From NCBI GenBank assembly GCA_038146865.1, contig JAYQSL010000002.1, forward strand, positions 434,001-498,000: DNA of 64,000 nucleotides. The letters are read 5' to 3'. Positions 27,413-36,250 of the stretch are shown one piece after another. The DNA comes from GCA-2709075 sp038146865 (GTDB taxonomy: Bacteria; Pseudomonadota; Alphaproteobacteria; MPNO01; UBA2964). Both the position numbers and the translations under genes were made by a program. Under the pieces are notes generated by a model, which was given only the letters and a program-made list of their open reading frames with translations, made no database searches and was not told where the DNA came from. The stretch's first letter is position 1. Each line of letters opens with the position of its first letter.

Positions 27413-27883
27413 ATGAATCGAATTACCGACAAAATTCACGAAATGGGTTTAAAACTTCCAAAACCTTTTGTTTACCCAAGTCCAAATCGCACGGGGTGTG
27501 TTGTGACCGGAAAACTGGTTTATACATCTGGTCACCCTCCACCTTCAGGGTTCGGCGTCGCAGTCCACGGCAAGGTTGGAGGGGATATTTCGGAGCAGGA
27601 AGCAGTCTCCTCAGCCCAAGCAGCTGCTCTGAACATTCTCGCCTCCGTTGAAAAACAAGTCGGTTCTTTGGAAGCTATCAAACAAGTTGTGAAAGTAACC
27701 GGATTAGTAAATTCTGCGCCGGGATTCTTAAGACAATTTGCTGTTATTGATGGGGCCTCCAATCTTTTTGTTGATTTATTTGGACCTAATGCAGGACAGC
27801 ATGCACGATCCGCCATTGGGGTCTTCGAGCTGCCCCGACAGTTTTGTATGGAGATAGAGGCCGTATTTGAACTTTCTGATTAA
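27413..27883 (+). CDS. RidA/YjgF family protein
   Basis: RidA-type proteins hydrolyse reactive enamines and imines or act in specialised catabolic steps. The 156-residue length and the N-terminal extension before FVYPSPNRTGCVVTGKLVYTSGH place it in the longer YjgF subgroup near acyl-CoA or aromatic catabolism genes. The canonical RidA arginine that binds the substrate carboxylate is not evident at the usual place, so deaminase activity is uncertain. It lies tail-to-tail with the FAH-family gene, 3 bases apart. Confidence 0.85.
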   Translation: MNRITDKIHEMGLKLPKPFVYPSPNRTGCVVTGKLVYTSGHPPPSGFGVAVHGKVGGDISEQEAVSSAQAAALNILASVEKQVGSLEAIKQVVKVTGLVNSAPGFLRQFAVIDGASNLFVDLFGPNAGQHARSAIGVFELPRQFCMEIEAVFELSD

Positions 27884-27886
27884 AAC

Positions 27887-28735
27887 TCAAGATGAGTAAG
27901 CAATGACCTCATGTCTTTGCTCTCCAAGTCCATCAATACCCATTTCGATTACGTCACCTGGTTGTAGCCATTTGGGTGGGGTAAATCCTGCGGCAACACC
28001 GTGGGGTGAGCCAGTAGTCAAAACATCACCAGGCTGAAAAGACATAAATTCACTCACGTATGAAATTAACTGCGCCATGGTAAATACCATATCAGAGGTG
28101 TGACCACTCTGCCGCATTTCACCATTCACCTTTGTCCAAATGCCCAAATTCTGGGGGTCCCCGACTTCATCGGCAGTGACAAGCCAGGGTCCTAGTGGTC
28201 CAAATGTATCACAGCTTTTACCCTTGGTGGTCCCCCCTGCCCTCTCTCTTTGATATGCTCTCTCGGATCCATCATTAAATAATGCATATCCTGCCACGTG
28301 GGATAGAGCATCTTCCTCGGACACGTTGATAGCCACAGTAGAAAAAATTGCAGCGAGTTCCACTTCGTAATCCATTTTTGTCGACGTTTTGGGCTTTACC
28401 ATAGGGTCATAAGGACCCGTCAATGAACTAATAGCTTTATTAAAAATGACTGGCTCAGTCGGTGGTTCATAACCCATTTCGAGTATGTGGTTTAGGTAAT
28501 TTTGACCAACAGCCATGATCTTGGGAATTCCCGTCACAGGCACACCAAGTCTAACATTACTATTTACGATAGGCAGATTGTCGGTGTTAATACCCTTGAG
28601 TGTTTCGAGCGATGCCGGAGCCAGCGTTTCTGGAGTAATGTCATTGACCAAGCCGGAGAGATCTCTGAGCAAGCCATCCTTGTCGATGACCCCAGGCAGT
28701 TCTTTGTTTTTCTCGCCATACCGAACAAACTTCAT
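27887..28735 (-). CDS. Fumarylacetoacetate hydrolase family protein
   Basis: The 282-residue protein has the FAH fold signature: VGQNYLNHILEMG, DYEVELAAIF with metal-binding Glu residues, and LTTGSPHGVAAG near the end. Such enzymes cleave or hydrate acylpyruvates, often at the end of aromatic-acid pathways. The start at 28735 is fixed by AAGGAGA eight bases upstream; an extension upstream would enter the divergent gene. Only 44 bases separate its start from the molybdopterin oxidoreductase start on the other strand, so the two probably share a control region. Confidence 0.9.
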   Translation of the reverse strand: MKFVRYGEKNKELPGVIDKDGLLRDLSGLVNDITPETLAPASLETLKGINTDNLPIVNSNVRLGVPVTGIPKIMAVGQNYLNHILEMGYEPPTEPVIFNKAISSLTGPYDPMVKPKTSTKMDYEVELAAIFSTVAINVSEEDALSHVAGYALFNDGSERAYQRERAGGTTKGKSCDTFGPLGPWLVTADEVGDPQNLGIWTKVNGEMRQSGHTSDMVFTMAQLISYVSEFMSFQPGDVLTTGSPHGVAAGFTPPKWLQPGDVIEMGIDGLGEQRHEVIAYSS

Positions 28736-28779
28736 CTTTTTCTCCTTCAAAAAGCTATGAGATGCGATAGCATTAGGAG

Positions 28780-30954
28780 ATGCCAAATACAAACACACAA
28801 ATTCCGAGCACTTGTTGGGAATGCAGTACTCATTGTGGATCTCTACTTACCATAGAACACGAACGTGTGGTCGACATTAAACCTAATAGTTACCACCCAT
28901 CCTCCAGAGGCGCTTTCTGCGTCAAGGGGATAAAGGCCCTCACGGAACAGACCTACCACCCCAACCGTTTATTGTATCCGCTCAAAAGAGATGGTGAACG
29001 AGGCTCGGGTTCTTGGAAAAGGATACCCTGGACAGAAGCTCTCGATATTATCGTAAATCAATTCCTCAAAATTAAGGAAAAATACGGCGGACCTGCCTTG
29101 GTTGGAGCCGTCAGTAATGCCCATTTTAGCAGAGGTGTGTCCGTTGCTTTGCTCATGAGAGCTTTTGGTTCGCCAAACTGGATGATGAATCAAGACCTTT
29201 GCGGTGGTTGCAGAGGAATATCCGACAAAGTAACTGGACTTTCCATTAACAATGGAGAGGATTTAGATAAAACGAAATGTGCCCTGATAGTGGGCCGCAA
29301 TCCGGCTGCAGCAGATCCGGCGCAGTGGCTAGCGCTGAAAAGAGCGAAAAAAATCGGTGCCAAGATCATTGTAATCGATCCTGTTCGTACAGCCACAGCA
29401 AAGATCTCCGATTTGTGGCTTCAGCCCAAACCTGGAACTGACTCAGCACTAGCAATGGCAATCATTAATTGGCTGATAACCAATCAAAGATACGATAAGA
29501 AGTTTGTCGAAAGCTGGACGTTCGGCTTTGACTCTCTTGCCAAGCGAGCTGCAAATTATCCAATCCAGCGCGTGTCCGAAATAACGGGAGTATTAGAAGA
29601 TGATATTCGAAAGGCCGCCGAACTTTATGCCAACGGCCCCAGCTGTTTTGTAAGCGGCCATGGAATTGACGCTTTCACCAGCGGGGTGCAAACGTTTCGT
29701 GCTTTTCATTGCCTTGTCGCAATAAGCGGGAACTTGGACCGACCGGGCGGAAACCGACGTGTAAAAAAACCGAGTGGATTTACCAATTATATAGAGGTCC
29801 TTCATAAGCCAGAATTTCGTCTTCCAAAGGAGGTCGAAGAAAAAACCATAGGTGCCGATCGATTCCCCCTTTGGGCTGGACCAAATGGTTGGCAAACTTC
29901 ATGTCATAACCCGTCAGTCGTAGAAGCTATGCTGACAGGGTCTCCCTACCCTATACGCGGGCTCTACGTTAGTGGCGTTAACATAGTGGTAACCTATCCA
30001 AACACTCCCAGAACAATCGCTGCTATTAATTCTCTCGATTTTGTAGTCGGTGCAGGCCATATGATGAATCCCACTCTTGCCCTATGTGATATTGTTTTGC
30101 CAAAAACAACGGGTCTAGAGGAACAAGAGGTTTCACTGGAGCCTGGGGGGCCATGTCTGAGCGTCATACAACCAGCCCACGATCCGCTCGGAGAGACGAA
30201 ATCCGATTTTGATATTGCCCAATCTTTTGTTGAAAGACTCGAGGCCAAAGGTCACTCGGAAGCCCGTAGAATTTTTCCTTGGCGGTCAAAAAATATTTTC
30301 GACCATTACCTTTTGGGAGATGGACCGATCTCTATCAAAGAATTAAAGAAAAAAGGCTTTGCACAATACGATTATGAAAATGGCGACTTTGATGAGAATT
30401 CGTTCAAGACCCCCTCAAAAAAGGTAGAACTTTATTCTCAAACATTGAAGCAAATTGGTCTCGATCCATTACCCGGCTATGAACCTGTAACCCGCGAATC
30501 TGTGCCATCAGCTCTGAAAAAATTATATCCTCTTGTTTTACTCACGGGGGCTCGAGAAAAAGCTTATCATCACTCGCGCTTCAGAGAACAAACTTGGGCG
30601 AAAAAGCTTTCCCCTGATCCTTGGATCGAGATAAACCCAGAAACCGCTGCAGAGTTTGGTGTCAACGATAAAGATTGGATAGAATTGGAATTGCTCGGCG
30701 GGCCGGGTGCCTGCAATCTTAGAGCACGCGTGACAACCGACATAGCTGCGGGAGTTCTGAGAACGGGTATGGGCTGGTGGACACCAGATGCCTCGGAATT
30801 TGGTTTTGGAGCCCTTAAAATCAATATTAATGCCGCTTTGAGTTATGGTCCTCCCTGGGATCCTGCGACCGGATCACCAGACACCCGAGGCTTACTGTGC
30901 CGAATTAAGAGAGTAAAAACATCTAGTGGTGGATTAAAAATAACCGAAGAATAA
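28780..30954 (+). CDS. Molybdopterin (DMSO-reductase family) oxidoreductase, unknown substrate
   Basis: The 724-residue catalytic subunit has an N-terminal [4Fe-4S] site with Cys12, Cys15, Cys19 and Cys47 and a bis-pterin Mo/W domain. The likely metal ligand is Cys141 in NQDLCGGCRG, as in formate-dehydrogenase and hydroxytransferase branches. A molybdopterin dinucleotide-binding domain with TGAREKAYHHSRFR lies at the C-terminus. No signal peptide, membrane subunit or electron-transfer subunit is adjacent, so it acts in the cytoplasm alone or with a soluble partner. The ATG at 28780 abuts AGGAG with no spacer and an in-frame stop precedes it. It leads the operon of meta-cleavage genes. Confidence 0.85.
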   Translation: MPNTNTQIPSTCWECSTHCGSLLTIEHERVVDIKPNSYHPSSRGAFCVKGIKALTEQTYHPNRLLYPLKRDGERGSGSWKRIPWTEALDIIVNQFLKIKEKYGGPALVGAVSNAHFSRGVSVALLMRAFGSPNWMMNQDLCGGCRGISDKVTGLSINNGEDLDKTKCALIVGRNPAAADPAQWLALKRAKKIGAKIIVIDPVRTATAKISDLWLQPKPGTDSALAMAIINWLITNQRYDKKFVESWTFGFDSLAKRAANYPIQRVSEITGVLEDDIRKAAELYANGPSCFVSGHGIDAFTSGVQTFRAFHCLVAISGNLDRPGGNRRVKKPSGFTNYIEVLHKPEFRLPKEVEEKTIGADRFPLWAGPNGWQTSCHNPSVVEAMLTGSPYPIRGLYVSGVNIVVTYPNTPRTIAAINSLDFVVGAGHMMNPTLALCDIVLPKTTGLEEQEVSLEPGGPCLSVIQPAHDPLGETKSDFDIAQSFVERLEAKGHSEARRIFPWRSKNIFDHYLLGDGPISIKELKKKGFAQYDYENGDFDENSFKTPSKKVELYSQTLKQIGLDPLPGYEPVTRESVPSALKKLYPLVLLTGAREKAYHHSRFREQTWAKKLSPDPWIEINPETAAEFGVNDKDWIELELLGGPGACNLRARVTTDIAAGVLRTGMGWWTPDASEFGFGALKININAALSYGPPWDPATGSPDTRGLLCRIKRVKTSSGGLKITEE

Positions 30955-31019
30955 CCTCTGGCCGCATGCGGACAAGGCCGCTATAAACATAATGAATTCC
31001 CAACCCAGAGGTCTATGAA

Positions 31020-31811
31020 ATGGCAAAACAAGCCGATCCTATTCAAACCGCAGCCAGACGGATAAAGAATGCAGCAAAAACGGGTAAACCCTGCAAGCCA
31101 ATCCGGGATTTAATCAAAAAAGGTGATGTAGATGCTGCATACGCCATTCAAACGCTTAACACCCAGGCCTGGATCAAAGAGGGTCGACGTCCTGTGGGTA
31201 GGAAAATCGGTTTGACGGCCAAATCTGTCCAAACGCAACTAGGTGTCGACCAACCAGACTACGGCATTCTCTACGCAGATATGGAAATTTGCGATGGAGA
31301 TGAAATTAATGCGGCACGCATCATGCAACCACGGGTCGAGGGAGAGGTCGCTCTGGTTCTCGACGACGACCTTTTTCACGAACAACTAACCTTGGTTGAT
31401 GTCTTGAATGCTGTAGCCTACGCGCTACCCGCAATTGAGGTTGTCGGCAGCCGAATTGCTAACTGGGATATAACTATCACTGACACGATAGCAGATAATG
31501 CATCTTCAGGTCTTTATGTACTCGGAACAAAGCCAGTTTGCCTAAGCGAAATTGACCTCAGGATGTGCGGGATGGTTATGGAAAACAAAGGAAACCAAGT
31601 GTCAGTCGGCGCCGGCGTGGCGTGTCTTGGAAACCCCTTAAATGCCGCCCTTTGGCTGGCCCGTAAAATGGTAGACGTTGGCATGCCGCTCAAGGCAGGA
31701 GATGTGATTATGAGTGGAGCTCTTGGGCCAATGGCGCCCGTTGCCCCGGGAGATGCAGTGGAAGTCCGTATTTCCGGCTTGGGGTCAGTTCAGGCCTCAT
31801 TCGGTGTTTAG
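31020..31811 (+). CDS. mhpD: 2-keto-4-pentenoate hydratase (MhpD/DmpE type)
   Basis: The enzyme adds water to 2-hydroxypenta-2,4-dienoate to give 4-hydroxy-2-oxovalerate. The 263-residue protein has GRKIGLTAKSVQTQLGVDQPDYG, EGEVALVLDDD with metal-binding Glu residues and ADNASSGLYVLG, all typical of the hydratase/decarboxylase family. An AGAGG ribosome site precedes the ATG. It opens a run of four lower-pathway genes with spacings of 12 bases or less. Confidence 0.9.
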   Translation: MAKQADPIQTAARRIKNAAKTGKPCKPIRDLIKKGDVDAAYAIQTLNTQAWIKEGRRPVGRKIGLTAKSVQTQLGVDQPDYGILYADMEICDGDEINAARIMQPRVEGEVALVLDDDLFHEQLTLVDVLNAVAYALPAIEVVGSRIANWDITITDTIADNASSGLYVLGTKPVCLSEIDLRMCGMVMENKGNQVSVGAGVACLGNPLNAALWLARKMVDVGMPLKAGDVIMSGALGPMAPVAPGDAVEVRISGLGSVQASFGV

Positions 31812-31823
31812 AGAGAAAGACCT

Positions 31824-32750
31824 ATGAAAACAAAGGTAGCGATTATTGGATCGGGTAATATTGGGACCGACCTAATGATAAAAATTCTTCGAACCTCAAA
31901 TATCTTAGAGGTTGGGGCTCTGGTGGGCATAGATCCCAGCTCTGATGGGCTCGCCCGGGCAAACAAGATGGGAGTCAGCACCACTGCTGAGGGCATCGAT
32001 GGACTTGTTAAAATGCCCGGGTTCAATGAAATCAAAATTTTATTTGATGCAACATCTGCCGGCGCTCACGCCTATCACGATAAAGTCTCTCGGGAACATG
32101 GGAAAACTATGATTGACATGACGCCCGCGGCAATAGGTCCTTATGTAGTTCCCGTCGTAAACCTTGATAAACTTCTGGATGCGCCGAATATAAATATGGT
32201 CACATGCGGCGGGCAAGCGACCATTCCCATGGTCGACGCAGTTAAAAAAGTCGCACATGTCCATTATGCAGAAATTGTTGCATCCATCGCTTCAAAGTCT
32301 GCTGGACCAGGAACAAGAGCCAATATAGATGAATTTACTGAGACAACATCGAGGGGAATAGAGGCAGTCGGAGGCGCGCAGCTCGGTAAAGCCATCATAG
32401 TTCTCAACCCTGCCGATCCACCTGTGATGATGCGTAATACTGTCTATGCTTTAAGCGAAGATACTGAAACAGAACTCATACGGAAGTCTGTTGAAGAACA
32501 GGTTGCGAAGGTTCAAGAATACGTACCAGGATACAGACTGAAACAAGAGGTGCAATTTGAACGGATCGGCGATAACACTCCCATTCACATCCCAGGCCAC
32601 GGGGATTTTTCGGGAATTAAAACCTCCATCTTTTTGGAGGTCGAGGGCGCAGCTCATTATCTGCCGAATTATGCAGGCAACTTAGATATAATGACTTCCG
32701 CCGCCCTTAAGACAGCAGAGCGCCTGGTCGAGCTGAGAAAGGATGCTTGA
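31824..32750 (+). CDS. mhpF: Acetaldehyde dehydrogenase (acylating)
   Basis: This enzyme oxidises acetaldehyde to acetyl-CoA using NAD and CoA, receiving its substrate from the aldolase through a channel. The 308-residue protein has the NAD-binding GSGNIGTDLM at 9-18 and catalytic Cys128 in VTCGGQATIP. Length matches DmpF/MhpF. Its end overlaps the aldolase start by 4 bases, as expected for subunits of one complex. Confidence 0.95.
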   Translation: MKTKVAIIGSGNIGTDLMIKILRTSNILEVGALVGIDPSSDGLARANKMGVSTTAEGIDGLVKMPGFNEIKILFDATSAGAHAYHDKVSREHGKTMIDMTPAAIGPYVVPVVNLDKLLDAPNINMVTCGGQATIPMVDAVKKVAHVHYAEIVASIASKSAGPGTRANIDEFTETTSRGIEAVGGAQLGKAIIVLNPADPPVMMRNTVYALSEDTETELIRKSVEEQVAKVQEYVPGYRLKQEVQFERIGDNTPIHIPGHGDFSGIKTSIFLEVEGAAHYLPNYAGNLDIMTSAALKTAERLVELRKDA

Positions 32751-33799
32751 AAATGGACAAAGACTCAAAACGAAAACTCTACATTCAAGATACCACTCTC
32801 CGAGATGGGATGCATGCAATCAGGCATGGCTATTCCCTAGATCAGGTGCGGACCATCTCGAAAGCGCTAGACAAAGCGGGGGTAAGTGCAATTGAAGTAA
32901 CCCATGGAGATGGCCTATGTGGGACCTCATTTAATTATGGATTTGGCACACATACTGATTTGGAGTGGATTTCGGCAGCGGCAGAAGTAGTCGAAAATGC
33001 AAAATTGACGGTTTTACTCCTACCAGGAATCGGCACGATAGAAGATTTAAAGGCAGCATATGATGCAGGCGCAAGGTCAGTCAGGGTAGCCACTCACTGC
33101 ACAGAAGCTGACATCTCAAAACAGCATATTGAATGGGCCCGAGAGGCTGGGATGGACGTCGCCTGCCTTCTAATGCTTGCTCACATGAATGAACCAAAGC
33201 CATTTGCCGAACAGGCAAAACTCATGGAGTCATACGGAGCACATTGCATCTATGTAACCGACTCCGCAGGGGCCTTGCTAGTCGATGGTGTAGTCGACCG
33301 CTTCAAAGCAATGCACGATATTCTTGATCCAAAAACCCAAACGGGCATGCATGCCCATAATAATCTAGGACTGGGGATCGCGTTTAATATTGCAGCTATA
33401 GAGCAAGGTGCGAGCAGAATCGACGGTTCATTAGCAGGAATGGGGGCCGGGGCTGGCAATGCCCCATTAGAAGTATTTGTGGCAGTGGCCGATCGTATGG
33501 GGCTAAATCACGGATGTGATGTTTTTGGGCTAATGGATGCAGCCGAGGATCTTGTTCGCCCTCTGCAAGATAGGCCTGTGAGGGTAGATAGAGAAACGCT
33601 ATCGATCGGGTATGCTGGTGTTTATTCTAGTTTTTTGAGACATGCAGAAAATGCATCAAAATTATATGGAATTGATACTCGCGATATCCTGGTCGAGCTC
33701 GGTCGAAGAAAGATGGTCGGAGGTCAAGAAGATATGATTGTAGATGTTGCTCTCGATCTTGCGAAGGCAACCCAAGACTCTCAAAGGGGGGCAATATAA
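32747..33799 (+). CDS. mhpE: 4-hydroxy-2-oxovalerate aldolase
   Basis: The aldolase splits 4-hydroxy-2-oxovalerate into pyruvate and acetaldehyde. The 350-residue protein has DTTLRDGMHAIRH (15-27) with the metal and catalytic residues of DmpG, and the metal-binding HAHNNLGLG later. The C-terminal segment for contact with the dehydrogenase is present. It overlaps mhpF by 4 bases and its stop shares one base with the next start. Confidence 0.95.
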   Translation: MKMDKDSKRKLYIQDTTLRDGMHAIRHGYSLDQVRTISKALDKAGVSAIEVTHGDGLCGTSFNYGFGTHTDLEWISAAAEVVENAKLTVLLLPGIGTIEDLKAAYDAGARSVRVATHCTEADISKQHIEWAREAGMDVACLLMLAHMNEPKPFAEQAKLMESYGAHCIYVTDSAGALLVDGVVDRFKAMHDILDPKTQTGMHAHNNLGLGIAFNIAAIEQGASRIDGSLAGMGAGAGNAPLEVFVAVADRMGLNHGCDVFGLMDAAEDLVRPLQDRPVRVDRETLSIGYAGVYSSFLRHAENASKLYGIDTRDILVELGRRKMVGGQEDMIVDVALDLAKATQDSQRGAI

Positions 33800-34566
33800 T
33801 GGCAGATATTCTTAAACTTGCTAAAATTGTTGATGATGCCGCTAAGAATGCAAAGGCGATCCCCCAGCTTTCTGCAAACGAAGAGATCACCGTTGAAGAG
33901 GGTTACGCAATCCAATCAGCTGCATTTTCTCGAAGGTTAGCCCGTGGAGAAACTCAAGTGGGTATTAAAATGGGTTTCACCAGCCGTGCAAAAATGATCC
34001 AAATGGGCATTGACGACATGATTTGGGGGCGCCTATCTGACGGCATGCTAGTTGAGGATGGCGACGAGATAGATATAAAAAATTATGTCCACCCTAGAGC
34101 GGAACCCGAGATCGCATTCCTGCTCGGGGCGCCATTACCTTATGCATGCACAGCAGCCGAGGCGATGGCAGCCGTTGATGCGGTAGCCCCAGCAATAGAA
34201 ATTATTGACTCCCGATATAAAAATTTCAAATTTTCACTTGCTGATGTAGTTGCGGACAATAGTTCTTCAAGTGGCTACGTCGTAGGAAGTTGGTCTTCGC
34301 CTGGTCCCGATTTAAGCAATCTTGGGATGATATTGGAAATTAATGGCAGGCCAGCTCAAATTGGTTCCTCTGCGGCTATCCTCGGACATCCAGCACGATC
34401 ACTGGCTGCGGCGGCCCGCATAGCAGCAGCGGCCGGAGAACCTTTGCAGGAAGGATGGATTATTATGGCGGGCGGAGCAACTGCCGCTGAGGCGTTGAAG
34501 CCAGGGGTAACTGTTCGAAATTCAGTTCAGGAACTTGGTTTCGCCGGCTTCAGCGTCAAGGCATAG
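33799..34566 (+). CDS. dmpH: 2-oxo-3-hexenedioate (4-oxalocrotonate) decarboxylase
   Basis: The 255-residue protein is a paralogue of the hydratase but carries features of the decarboxylase branch: GIKMGFTSRAKMIQMGIDDMIWG and YVHPRAEPEIAFLLG. It would decarboxylate 2-oxo-3-hexenedioate to 2-hydroxypentadienoate in the catechol meta pathway. It overlaps the aldolase stop by one base. A hydratase role cannot be excluded from sequence alone. Confidence 0.85.
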   Translation: MADILKLAKIVDDAAKNAKAIPQLSANEEITVEEGYAIQSAAFSRRLARGETQVGIKMGFTSRAKMIQMGIDDMIWGRLSDGMLVEDGDEIDIKNYVHPRAEPEIAFLLGAPLPYACTAAEAMAAVDAVAPAIEIIDSRYKNFKFSLADVVADNSSSSGYVVGSWSSPGPDLSNLGMILEINGRPAQIGSSAAILGHPARSLAAAARIAAAAGEPLQEGWIIMAGGATAAEALKPGVTVRNSVQELGFAGFSVKA

Positions 34567-34654
34567 GGGTATTTGATCGGGTAAAAACAATATGAAAAAG
34601 TCCACTTTGGCGTCAAAAAATAGGTCCAAATTTAAGTAACAGAATAGGAAAGTC

Positions 34655-34990
34655 ATGATGAGCGATCAAGATTACGAATACCACGCAGTGGCGAAAGCCG
34701 ATGAAATTGATGATGAAGAGGTAATAGCGGTTTCAGTCGGTCGATTGGATATCGGTATTTACAAAATGGATGGAGAGTATTTCGCGCTTGATGACATTTG
34801 TACACATGCCTATGCCGCTATGTCAGATGGATATATCGAAGATGGCAACATTGAATGCCCCCTTCATGGTGCATGCTTTGACATAAAAACTGGAAAAGCA
34901 TTGACAGCGCCAGCAACAGTGGACCTCAGAAAGTTCCCTGTAAAAGTTGAAGGGGATCAAATCTTTGTTGGTGTTCCCAAAACCGAATAA
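34655..34990 (+). CDS. Rieske-type ferredoxin
   Basis: The 111-residue protein binds a Rieske [2Fe-2S] cluster through Cys49, His51 (CTHAYAAM) and Cys68, His71 (CPLHGACFD). Proteins of this size are electron carriers for ring-hydroxylating dioxygenases or Rieske monooxygenases. AGGAAAG precedes two adjacent ATGs. It is followed 20 bases later by its likely reductase. No oxygenase subunit is in the window, so its partner is elsewhere or unknown. Confidence 0.92.
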   Translation: MMSDQDYEYHAVAKADEIDDEEVIAVSVGRLDIGIYKMDGEYFALDDICTHAYAAMSDGYIEDGNIECPLHGACFDIKTGKALTAPATVDLRKFPVKVEGDQIFVGVPKTE

Positions 34991-35010
34991 TTAAATCAGG
35001 ATGTTAGAAC

Positions 35011-36237
35011 GTGCTTGCAGAGGAAACTTTTGTAATTATAGGAGCGAGCCAAGCTGGGGGTTGGGTTGCAAAAACCCTTCGTAACGAGGGGTTCCAAGGC
35101 AATATAACACTCGTTGGCGAAGAACCATATTTACCCTACGAGAGACCGCCTTTATCCAAAGGCGCTTTGCTTGGTGAGGTTAATCTCGAAAACACCTATT
35201 TTTGGCCTGAGAATTCATACTCGGAAGAAAAAATTGATGTCATCCTAAAAACTCGCGTGACGGCAATTGATCGCGCTAATAAATCTGTCGAGCTGGATAA
35301 TGGAACGACCCTCAACTGGGATAAACTTGCCATTACAACTGGAACTCGAGTAAGGCCGCTTGATGCTGCGGGTGTTGAACTTGAAGGTGTGCACTATCTC
35401 AGGACATTAGATGACACTCTAAAGATCCGAGAGGACCTCTCTCCAGGAGGCACTGCATTGATAGTTGGCGGGGGCTGGATAGGCCTTGAATGCGCTGCAA
35501 CTCTTACTAAACTTGGCTATGAAACAGTAGTAGTAGAATACGCCGATCGACTTTGTAGTCGGGCGGTTACTCCAGAAATCAGTGATTGGATGCTCGATTA
35601 CCATCAAGGTAATGGGGTTAGGGTTCTGCTCAATACTGGTGTCAAATCAATAAATGGCAAAGACCACGCAGAATCTGCCACCCTCTCAGACGGAACAGTA
35701 ATTAATTGCTCTAAGGTCATCATTGGAATAGGGGTTATCCCGAACACTGAATTAGCCGAGCAAGCAGGGCTTACTATCGACAATGGAATTTTAGTCGACG
35801 AGCTTTGTCAGACAAATGACCCCAATATTTTTGCAGCTGGTGACGTGTCTAATCACCCCAATAATATTTTAGGAAGAAGGCTCCGCTTAGAAAGTTGGGA
35901 AAATGCAATGAACCAGGGCATTGCCACTGGCAAATCAATGCTCGGCAAAGGAACCGCTTATTCCGAAATTCCATGGTTCTGGTCCGATCAATTTGAAGCG
36001 AACATTCAGATGATAGGTATACCTGAGGAATGGGATGAAACAGCAACTAGAGGTGATAAAGGTAAACATGAATTTGTTGAATTTTACCTCAAAAACAAAT
36101 TGATAGTTGGAGCAATTTCAGTCAACAGCACCAGAGACTTAAGAATGGCGAAAAGATTGATGCAGGCCCGAAAAGAAGTGGCTAAGCTCGACCTGGAAAA
36201 TCCAGAAATTAAAATTCAAGCACTTTTGAAAAGTTAA
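35011..36237 (+). CDS. FAD-dependent ferredoxin reductase
   Basis: The 408-residue protein belongs to the BphA4/HcaD class that passes electrons from NADH to a ferredoxin. It has an FAD site (IIGASQAGGWVAKTLRNEG), the PYERPPLSKG segment, a second dinucleotide site (LIVGGGWIGLECAATLTKLG) and the FAD-contact IFAAGDVSN. The C-terminal domain is the standard reductase cap. The start is GTG at 35011, since no in-frame ATG is nearby. It presumably reduces the adjacent Rieske ferredoxin. Confidence 0.92.
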   Translation: MLAEETFVIIGASQAGGWVAKTLRNEGFQGNITLVGEEPYLPYERPPLSKGALLGEVNLENTYFWPENSYSEEKIDVILKTRVTAIDRANKSVELDNGTTLNWDKLAITTGTRVRPLDAAGVELEGVHYLRTLDDTLKIREDLSPGGTALIVGGGWIGLECAATLTKLGYETVVVEYADRLCSRAVTPEISDWMLDYHQGNGVRVLLNTGVKSINGKDHAESATLSDGTVINCSKVIIGIGVIPNTELAEQAGLTIDNGILVDELCQTNDPNIFAAGDVSNHPNNILGRRLRLESWENAMNQGIATGKSMLGKGTAYSEIPWFWSDQFEANIQMIGIPEEWDETATRGDKGKHEFVEFYLKNKLIVGAISVNSTRDLRMAKRLMQARKEVAKLDLENPEIKIQALLKS

Positions 36238-36250
36238 TTTAAGAAGTAGG

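Noticed and set aside
28502..28855. 117-codon plus-strand frame across the FAH gene start and the divergent spacer
   Set aside because: It overlaps two well-supported genes in other frames and has no recognisable features.
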